DNA of 40,537 nucleotides from JANXSD01 sp043758125. GTDB lineage: Bacteria; Bacteroidota; Bacteroidia; AKYH767-A; OLB10. Under the pieces are notes generated by a model, which was given only the letters and a program-made list of their open reading frames with translations, had not been told where the DNA came from and made no database searches. Both the position numbers and the translations under genes were made by a program. The stretch covers positions 1-40,537 of the forward strand of contig JAYVOC010000170.1 in assembly GCA_043758125.1 (NCBI GenBank), in the 5' to 3' direction. This document shows, one piece after another, positions 34,542-40,537 of this stretch (the first letter of the stretch is position 1; every line of letters begins with the position of its first letter).

Positions 34542-37500
34542 TGACGTATTTATTTACTGCGGTTAATACTATGAGGTCTTCGTCTACCTCCACTGGAATA
34601 ACATCTTCACCTTCTAGCACATCCACTATTTCTAGACTTGTAGCTAAAATTTCGCTGCGAATATACTCGAAATTATTCTTGATTGAACGTTGGATATTCT
34701 CTGGACCCTGAATTTTAACAGTAATCCTATCAGTAACCTCAAATCCTTTGTCTTTGCGGATGTTTTGAATCCTATTAACAAGCTCTCGGGCTAATCCCTT
34801 TTCGCGTAGTTCATCCGAAATGTTAATGTCCAACGCAACCGTAATCTTGCCTTGGTTGGCCACTTGCCATCCTGGGATATCCTCCGATAAAATCTCTACA
34901 TCTTCTAACATCAAGTCAAAAATAAAGGCGCCCATATCCAATGGAAGAATTTTTTCACGCTCAAGATGCGCTATCTGCTCCTGGTTCAATTCTATAATTC
35001 TAGCCGAAAGTTGTTTCATCAATCCGCCAATCTTAGGACCTAATGCCTTAAAGTTTGGCTTCACTTTCTTCACCAAAATTCCAGCGGTATCTTTTAAATA
35101 TTCTACTTCCTCCACATTCACTTCTGCAATGATCAAATATTTTATCGCTTCAATCTGCTTATGAAAATGTTCATCCAAAACAGGAATTAAAATTTTCTGT
35201 AATGGCTGACGAACTTTAATATTTACTTTTTTACGTAACGACAATACCATCGAAGAAATATCTTGAGCAATTTTCATCCGCTCTTCTAAATCTTTATCGA
35301 TGCAATTAAAATCAGCAACAGGAAATAATGCAAGATGCACGGATGTTTCAGCATCACGTTTTGTAACGTTATTTAAATCGCAAAACAAATTATCCGCAAA
35401 GAATGGCGCAACAGGAGCTATCAATCGCGCGAGCGTATCTAAGCAAGTATATAACGTTTGATACGCTGCAATTTTATCATCACTGTATTCACCTTTCCAA
35501 AAACGGCGACGACCTAATCGCACATACCAATTACTTAAATGCTCTGAAACAAAATCTTGAATCAATCGTGTTGCACGTGTTGGCTCATATTCAGCGTAAC
35601 ATGCATCAGCATCTTTTACCAATGAATTTAACTGTGATAAAATCCAACGATCTAATTCTGGACGATCTTCAATTGAAATTTCTTTTTCAGTGAAATTGAA
35701 TCCATCAATATTTGCATACAGCGCAAAGAAATTATACGTATTGTAAAGTGTTCCAAAAAATTTACGTTGAACTTCTGCAATTCCTTCTGGATTAAATTTT
35801 AAGTTATCCCAAGGTTGCGCATTGCTGATCAAGTACCAACGTGTAGCATCAGGACCATACTTTTCTAAAGTTTCGAAAGGATCGGCAGCATTACCCAAAC
35901 GCTTCGACATTTTATTGCCATTCTTATCAAGCACCAATCCATTCGACACAACATTTTTAAATGCAACTGAATCAAATAACATTACTGATATTGCATGCAA
36001 CGTAAAAAACCATCCTCGAGTTTGATCAACACCTTCTGCAATAAAATCGGCAGGGAATGCATTATTAAATAGTTCTTGATTTTCGAAAGGCCAATGCCAT
36101 TGCGCATAAGGCATCGCACCTGAATCAAACCACACATCAATCAAATCAGGTTCGCGTAACATTGCTTTTCCCGTTGACGAAACAAGTACTACGTGATCAA
36201 CATACGGACGATGTAAATCGAAGTCGGGTTTGCTTGCATCAATATGTTCGAGGTGTGCCGCATCCATTACACCAGCAGCAATTGCTTTGTGAATTTCAGC
36301 AGTAAGTTCTTCTATCGAACCAATACATTTCTCTTCGCCATCTTCATCGCGCCATATCGGCAATGGAATTCCCCAATAACGGGAACGTGATAAATTCCAA
36401 TCTACTAAATTCTCTAACCAATTTCCAAAACGACCAATTCCTGTACTCTCAGGTTTCCAATTAATCGTTTTATTTAATTCGATCATACGATCCTTCACAG
36501 CCGTTGTTTTAATAAACCATGAATCCAATGGATAATATAAAATTGGTTTATCTGTTCTCCAACAATGCGGATAACTGTGTTCGTATTTCTCTACTTTAAA
36601 TGCTTTATTTTCTTGCTTCAGTTTAATCGAGATGCGTTCATCAACAGATAAATATTTATCTCTTCCCTGTTGTTGCTTCGCTGCTTCTTTCTCTGGCTCG
36701 CTAAGGTATTCTTCTTTCACAAACTCATGCGCAAAGTCCGTTACTTCATTCACAAATCTTCCCTGACGATTTACTAATGGCATTGGCTTTCCATTAAAAT
36801 CATTTACCATGATTGGTGGAACACCATGTTGTTTTGCAACACGAAAATCATCCGCACCAAATGTAGGAGCGATGTGTACGATTCCTGTTCCATCTTCAGT
36901 AGAAACGAAGTCGCCAATGATCACACGAAATGCTTCACCATCGGGTTGCACATAAGGCATCAATTGCTCGAAATGAATTCCATTCAAAACAGTTCCTTTA
37001 CACTCTGCAATTATTTTGTATGGAATATTTTTATTGCCTTCCTGATATTCTTCTATCGTTAACTCGGCATTCTTCGGATTAAAATGTTTTGCAACTAAAT
37101 CCTTTGCAAGAACAACAGCGATTGGTTGAAATGTATACTGATTAAATGTTCGTACTAATACATACGAAATTTCTGCACCAACTGCTAATGCAGCGTTTGA
37201 AGGTAAAGTCCATGGCGTGGTTGTCCATGCAAGAAAATAAACAGGAGCATCACTAGCAGCAAAAAGAAATTCACTTTGTTCTTCGCGAACAGCTTTAAAC
37301 TGTGCAACAATAGTAGTATCCTTCACCAACTTATACGTGCCTGGTTGATTAAGTTCATGCGAACTTAAACCTGTTCCGGCAGCAGGAGAAAATGGCTGAA
37401 TCGTATATCCTTTATAAAGAAAATCTTTGTTGTAAAGCGTTTTTAAAATATGCCAACATGTTTCGATATAATTATTTTCGAAAGTGATGTATGGATTTTC

Positions 37501-37935
37501 GAGATCGACCCAATAGCCCATCTTCTTTGTAAGATCATCCCAAACGGATTTATACTTCATCACCTCACGGCGACAAGCTTTATTATAATCTTCAATAGAA
37601 ATTTTTTCACCGATATCTTCCTTGGTGATGCCTAATGTTTTTTCTACACTGATTTCGATCGGCAGTCCGTGTGTATCCCAGCCACCTTTGCGTTTTACCT
37701 GAAACCCTTTTTGCGTTTTATAACGGCAGAAAATATCTTTAATACTTCGAGCCATCACGTGATGAATGCCTGGCAAACCGTTCGCCGAAGGGGGGCCTTC
37801 ATAAAATGTAAAGTGCGGACTTCCTTCTCGTTTGGAGATCGATTGCTCGAAGATTTTATCGTCTTCCCAGCGCTGAAGAATCTGCTCTGCAATAGCAGGG
37901 AGATTTAATTGTTTGTATTCGGGGTATTTTCCCAT
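34531..37935 (-). CDS. ileS: Isoleucyl-tRNA synthetase with swapped GxHH signature
   Basis: 1134 residues, cytosolic, charges tRNA-Ile. Class I marks: PPSANGLPGIHHVMAR at 48-63 carries G56-I-H58-H59 where most enzymes have HxGH; KMSKR is at 675-679. The editing (CP1) domain shows WTTTPWTLPSN (237-247) and GTGIVHIAPTFGADD (349-363). VWFDSG (601-606) and GVDQTRGWF (635-643) are usual. The long C-terminal part lacks the CxxC zinc site of E. coli IleRS, as expected of the eukaryote-like IleRS2 type. GxHH is the altered motif linked to mupirocin hyper-resistance in IleRS2. First gene of ileS-dksA-lspA. Confidence 0.96.
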   Translation of the reverse strand: MGKYPEYKQLNLPAIAEQILQRWEDDKIFEQSISKREGSPHFTFYEGPPSANGLPGIHHVMARSIKDIFCRYKTQKGFQVKRKGGWDTHGLPIEISVEKTLGITKEDIGEKISIEDYNKACRREVMKYKSVWDDLTKKMGYWVDLENPYITFENNYIETCWHILKTLYNKDFLYKGYTIQPFSPAAGTGLSSHELNQPGTYKLVKDTTIVAQFKAVREEQSEFLFAASDAPVYFLAWTTTPWTLPSNAALAVGAEISYVLVRTFNQYTFQPIAVVLAKDLVAKHFNPKNAELTIEEYQEGNKNIPYKIIAECKGTVLNGIHFEQLMPYVQPDGEAFRVIIGDFVSTEDGTGIVHIAPTFGADDFRVAKQHGVPPIMVNDFNGKPMPLVNRQGRFVNEVTDFAHEFVKEEYLSEPEKEAAKQQQGRDKYLSVDERISIKLKQENKAFKVEKYEHSYPHCWRTDKPILYYPLDSWFIKTTAVKDRMIELNKTINWKPESTGIGRFGNWLENLVDWNLSRSRYWGIPLPIWRDEDGEEKCIGSIEELTAEIHKAIAAGVMDAAHLEHIDASKPDFDLHRPYVDHVVLVSSTGKAMLREPDLIDVWFDSGAMPYAQWHWPFENQELFNNAFPADFIAEGVDQTRGWFFTLHAISVMLFDSVAFKNVVSNGLVLDKNGNKMSKRLGNAADPFETLEKYGPDATRWYLISNAQPWDNLKFNPEGIAEVQRKFFGTLYNTYNFFALYANIDGFNFTEKEISIEDRPELDRWILSQLNSLVKDADACYAEYEPTRATRLIQDFVSEHLSNWYVRLGRRRFWKGEYSDDKIAAYQTLYTCLDTLARLIAPVAPFFADNLFCDLNNVTKRDAETSVHLALFPVADFNCIDKDLEERMKIAQDISSMVLSLRKKVNIKVRQPLQKILIPVLDEHFHKQIEAIKYLIIAEVNVEEVEYLKDTAGILVKKVKPNFKALGPKIGGLMKQLSARIIELNQEQIAHLEREKILPLDMGAFIFDLMLEDVEILSEDIPGWQVANQGKITVALDINISDELREKGLARELVNRIQNIRKDKGFEVTDRITVKIQGPENIQRSIKNNFEYIRSEILATSLEIVDVLEGEDVIPVEVDEDLIVLTAVNKYVNGH

Positions 37936-37951
37936 GATTATTTTGAGGCTG

Positions 37952-37959
37952 CAAAGTTA
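37952..37959 (-). promoter_or_regulatory. Candidate -7 box of the ileS operon
   Basis: TAACTTTG on the minus strand is a full match to TAnnTTTG and is followed by the usual GCAGCC-like start region. Transcription would begin near 37945, ten bases before the ATG. A -33 TTG at the normal distance is not clear (one lies 14 nt upstream). Confidence 0.5.
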
Positions 37960-38082
37960 CAAAATATCGTTGGCAATAGCAGGCATGATTATTTTAATTG
38001 TCCTCATAAAAAAATTTTAATATGTTCTAGAATTTTGCAATAGTGTTGAAGGATTTATATATCTTCGAGAAAATAAGAGTTC

Positions 38083-39072
38083 ATGCAACTCAAAACATTT
38101 TATCTCTCAACAATAATATTACTTATAGCTATTAACAGCTATGCTCAGGAATTTGATTCGACTATTGTTAATGATTATCTACTTAATTTTTCAAAAGCAG
38201 TTAATATTAAAAAAAGTGAAGCAAACTTTAAATCAACAGTTTTATATGTAGAAGGACAAAGCCTAGAGCCGTACTACTTTGCTTCGTTTGATTCAATTAG
38301 AGCATTGTATAGGGTACTTTATGAGACTGATTTAAATGTTTCTTTACAATGTATTATTAGAGAATTTAACCCCAACGTAGTTGATAATTACGTTGATGGT
38401 ATTGTAAAATATTTTCACGATCACAACCTCTTGCTCGATATTACAATACCAAATTTCAATTATTATTTGAAAACTGAAGGCAGCGGGATAAATTTTGATC
38501 CGTTAATAGCATATAATAATGGGGGCGAATCCCAAAAATTTAAATGCATAAATTGCATAACTGAATATTTAGATATTATGGACACCAAGGAAAACATGGG
38601 ATGGATAATTACATATAGGATAAACCCTAATATTATTATTAATGAACCATTTTATAGATGGATTTTAAATTGTACTGCGTCCAAAAATCCACTTGTTTCA
38701 TGTGATTATTGCCCATCAAGCAATCCAATTTCAGGTAGTCTGCCTCAAATTGCAGGCAATACAAATAATTGGGAACTTGCAATTAGAAACAGAAATACAA
38801 ATTCATCACACATGCCGTATGGAAATGGTGGTAATGATGCATGCTTAAGTATTCGACAAAATCCTGCTATTAACCAACCAACCCAACCAGGTTCATATGC
38901 ATTATTATATCCCAGAAGTGATATTGCAGACATGTTTAAAATTGTAAGATATGATTGTAATTCACCAACTAATTTTTATAGTTATAAAGCAGTTAAAGTC
39001 AACGATCCATTAGTGGATTTAAGAAATAGGGAACTTTTCCAAATTATGAAGTTAAATATGGAAATGTTATGA
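38083..39072 (+). CDS. Secreted protein of unknown function, N-terminal open part of a frameshifted gene
   Basis: 329 residues as read. A signal peptide is clear (MQLKTFYLSTIILLIAINSYA-Q, hydrophobic 8-17). I recognise no domain. The protein is Asn/Tyr/Ser-rich with several Cys (CINCITEY, CDYCPS), as in surface proteins of this phylum. The last residues (from about 317) look wrong: after RNREL the neighbouring frame reads FPNYEVKYGNV and continues naturally into the next open frame. The natural product is probably longer. There is no clear promoter in the 147-bp gap before it. Confidence 0.65.
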   Translation: MQLKTFYLSTIILLIAINSYAQEFDSTIVNDYLLNFSKAVNIKKSEANFKSTVLYVEGQSLEPYYFASFDSIRALYRVLYETDLNVSLQCIIREFNPNVVDNYVDGIVKYFHDHNLLLDITIPNFNYYLKTEGSGINFDPLIAYNNGGESQKFKCINCITEYLDIMDTKENMGWIITYRINPNIIINEPFYRWILNCTASKNPLVSCDYCPSSNPISGSLPQIAGNTNNWELAIRNRNTNSSHMPYGNGGNDACLSIRQNPAINQPTQPGSYALLYPRSDIADMFKIVRYDCNSPTNFYSYKAVKVNDPLVDLRNRELFQIMKLNMEML

Positions 39073-39851
39073 CTTTATGTGAAAATTATTTAAATCCATT
39101 TGTCAATTACTCGGAAAATGAAGGCACGTGTGGATCCCAACATTTAATTGGAGATTTACAGCTGCCTATGGAGTATATGAAATCAGAAGACCAACAGGTC
39201 AAAACCAACAAATGCCATTATACTTCGCATATCCATTTAGTAATGGGATTTGGTGGAGTTCAAGTCCAGATTATGACGGTTCTGTATGATCATGAATTTC
39301 AGCAAGATATTTGTCTTAGTACATCAAGTAATCTTGAGCAACCTTACTATGGAGTTTTTGGATGCACAATATGTAATGAGGCTGGCGTAAATTTAACCTT
39401 ACCAAATTCTACCGCTAAAGATTTCCTAGTAAACGATGATCAAAATATTATATTTAATTATTGGAAACAATCAAAAATTCAAATTGGGTTTGCGAATGGA
39501 AATTCAACAAGTGCACACGGAACAAGCGGAAAGTTATTTGAATACTTTGCTTCAAGAACTCCTTATGTGTGTTCCACATGGAGTCCAACTAGTCTGCTAA
39601 ATACTTTTACATTATTAAATGGAAATCAATATGAAGTAGTAAAGCCAATCAGTTCTGCTGGAACACTTTTTCCTGCAAACTCAAATTTTTATTTAGAAGT
39701 CTTAGTGAATTTTAAAGATGGAACTACAATAAGCCGTAAAGAATGCATTTCAGTTTCAGTACCTACCTCAGTTATTACCGTTCAATTATTTGGTAAGATT
39801 AAGGATTATGACCAATCAATTATTAATTATCAAATTAAGATTTATCAGTGA
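39069..39851 (+). CDS. C-terminal open part of the same frameshifted gene
   Basis: 260 codons are open, and the ATG overlaps the previous stop (ATGA). Its first 18 residues (to about 39125) and the part after about 39285 look like natural protein. The residues coded between those points look like a shadow of another frame. The end of the protein (LVNFKDGTTISRKECISVSV, then VPTSVITVQLFGKIKDYDQ) has no T9SS sorting domain. Not recognised by family. It is probably not an independent gene. Confidence 0.45.
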   Translation: MTLCENYLNPFVNYSENEGTCGSQHLIGDLQLPMEYMKSEDQQVKTNKCHYTSHIHLVMGFGGVQVQIMTVLYDHEFQQDICLSTSSNLEQPYYGVFGCTICNEAGVNLTLPNSTAKDFLVNDDQNIIFNYWKQSKIQIGFANGNSTSAHGTSGKLFEYFASRTPYVCSTWSPTSLLNTFTLLNGNQYEVVKPISSAGTLFPANSNFYLEVLVNFKDGTTISRKECISVSVPTSVITVQLFGKIKDYDQSIINYQIKIYQ

Positions 39852-40444
39852 TGAAAACATTATGTTGTTTTGTGATTTTATTTTTTAATTACTGTCAGCT
39901 ATTGAGTCAATTAAGCTGGATAAATTATATTTATAATGATAACAATAATTCTTATTTCTATTGCGAAAATGGCATTTCGAATTCTCAAAATACTGTGATA
40001 ACAGCTAGAAGTTATTTTTCTCAAAATAATAATCTTTATTATACTAATTATCAGATTAATAGTACTTCAGGTCAACCAATTACTGACACAAGTTTCACTT
40101 CTACTTATTCAGGTGTTATCACAGAAAAGTGTTTAAGTTATTCAAATGGTTATATATTGGCATTAACCTATAATCCTCAAACCAGTTTCACTACTGAATT
40201 ATATCAGTTTTTTGACAATAACGGTTCTCCATTATTTTCAATTGTTGATGATTCTGTAGGAAGATTTGTGGATGCAAAAATTTATAATGACACAATTTAT
40301 TGTCTTGTTGAAGAATATGGATTAAGAATCAAAAAATATTCAACTAACGGTAATTTTATTTCATTTATATCTGTGGATACTAATTCGACAACTAATAGAT
40401 TTATTGCAAATTCTTTTATTATTGCTGATTCAAGTTATAGGTAG
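39851..40444 (+). CDS. Secreted protein of unknown function, probably truncated
   Basis: 197 residues from the ATG at 39851, which overlaps the previous stop (TGATG). The GTG at 39848 adds nothing. Signal peptide: MKTLCCFVILFFNYCQLLSQ. The rest is beta-rich with repeated strand-turn units (NGYILALTYNPQTSF, FFDNNGSPLFSIVDD, KIYNDTIYCLVEEYGL, KYSTNGNFISFISVD), which resembles a propeller or WD-like secreted protein of Bacteroidota. Such proteins usually run on for several hundred residues and end with a sorting domain. This one stops at SSYR, just before an inverted repeat at the window edge, so it is probably a fragment. Confidence 0.55.
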   Translation: MKTLCCFVILFFNYCQLLSQLSWINYIYNDNNNSYFYCENGISNSQNTVITARSYFSQNNNLYYTNYQINSTSGQPITDTSFTSTYSGVITEKCLSYSNGYILALTYNPQTSFTTELYQFFDNNGSPLFSIVDDSVGRFVDAKIYNDTIYCLVEEYGLRIKKYSTNGNFISFISVDTNSTTNRFIANSFIIADSSYR

Positions 40445-40485
40445 TATAAAGAAGATTGTGTAAACAGAGATTTAGGTTAAGGGAA

Positions 40486-40536
40486 CTAGTGTCTAGCGTG
40501 GAGTGGAGCGTAGCGAAACGGAGCGCTAGACACTAG
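40486..40536. repeat. Perfect 13-bp inverted repeat at the right edge
   Basis: CTAGTGTCTAGCG (40486-40498) and CGCTAGACACTAG (40524-40536) are perfect reverse complements around a 25-nt loop containing GGAGCG twice. GC content is higher than the flanks. It lies one base before the end of the window. It may be an extragenic palindromic repeat or the end of a mobile element; assemblies often break at such repeats. Confidence 0.75.
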
Positions 40537-40537
40537 A

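Larger units (their letters stand above)
38083..39851 (+). pseudogene. Reconstructed single gene with three apparent frameshifts
   Basis: Joining frames gives one plausible secreted protein of about 589 residues. Frame 1 runs to about 39035, frame 0 (GTFPNYEVKYGNV onward) to about 39125, frame 2 (WIPTFNWRFTAAYGVYEIR, then PLYFAYPFSNGIWW) to about 39284, and frame 0 again (YDHEFQQDICLS) to the stop at 39851. Frame 2 has stops at 39119-39121 and 39287-39289, exactly around its good stretch. The text on each side of every junction is natural protein and the alternative frame is not. Either the gene is decaying or the sequence has indel errors here. Confidence 0.6.

Noticed and set aside
33643..34566. 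307-codon plus-strand open frame opposite the DksA-like gene
   Set aside because: It is the antisense of Lys/Ala/Pro repeats (AAA/AAG codons read as Phe/Leu), giving a false hydrophobic repeat protein. The minus frame has the DksA domain.
40486..40536. Inverted repeat as an integron attC site
   Set aside because: No RYYYAAC or GTTRRRY core boxes and no integrase or cassette pattern in view.

Overview
The window is AT-rich DNA from the phylum Bacteroidota. The evidence is a complete alternative complex III (act) operon joined to an aa3-type oxidase, an S46 dipeptidyl peptidase, Bacteroidota-type promoter boxes (TAnnTTTG) before several genes, and the gene orders rimP-nusA-infB and ileS-dksA-lspA. 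Several families look like the Chitinophagales/Sphingobacteriales side of the phylum, but no genus can be named from sequence alone. The left edge cuts a kynureninase gene. The right edge lies one base beyond a perfect inverted repeat and may be a contig end.

Region 1 (1-12255, minus strand). A truncated kynU lies beyond a strong terminator. Before it, in transcription order, come actA-actB-actC-actD-actE-actF-coxB-coxA. This operon encodes a quinol:cytochrome c/oxidase electron-transfer chain: FeS and haem subunits (ActB, ActA, ActE), two NrfD-like quinol-binding membrane subunits (ActC, ActF), the small ActD, and the CuA and haem-copper subunits of cytochrome oxidase.

Region 2 (12300-17450). 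A small SPOR protein, a DUF421 membrane protein, and a compact divergent module. On one side of a 40-bp gap are an SDR-like protein and a DUF2805/TIGR03643 protein. On the other are a photolyase/cryptochrome of the FeS-BCP type and a translationally coupled flavin-reductase-like protein. A PepSY-like periplasmic protein and a small conserved secreted protein follow.

Region 3 (17600-25900). An S46 dipeptidyl peptidase, a CNT-type nucleoside transporter, a TPR sensor kinase with its LuxR-type response regulator, and a secreted protein of unknown function with a good promoter.

Region 4 (26070-37960). Information-processing genes: rimP-nusA-infB (minus), a GT9 glycosyltransferase (plus), and ileS-dksA-lspA (minus). 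The isoleucyl-tRNA synthetase has the swapped GxHH signature. The DksA-like protein carries about 250 residues of Lys/Ala/Pro repeats and lacks three of the four zinc-ligand cysteines.

Region 5 (38083-40537). Secreted, probably cell-surface proteins. One reading unit shows three apparent frameshifts within about 260 bp. The next gene is short and stops just before a 13-bp inverted repeat at the edge. This end is either decaying or of poor sequence quality.

No tRNA, rRNA, CRISPR array, transposase or phage gene was recognised.
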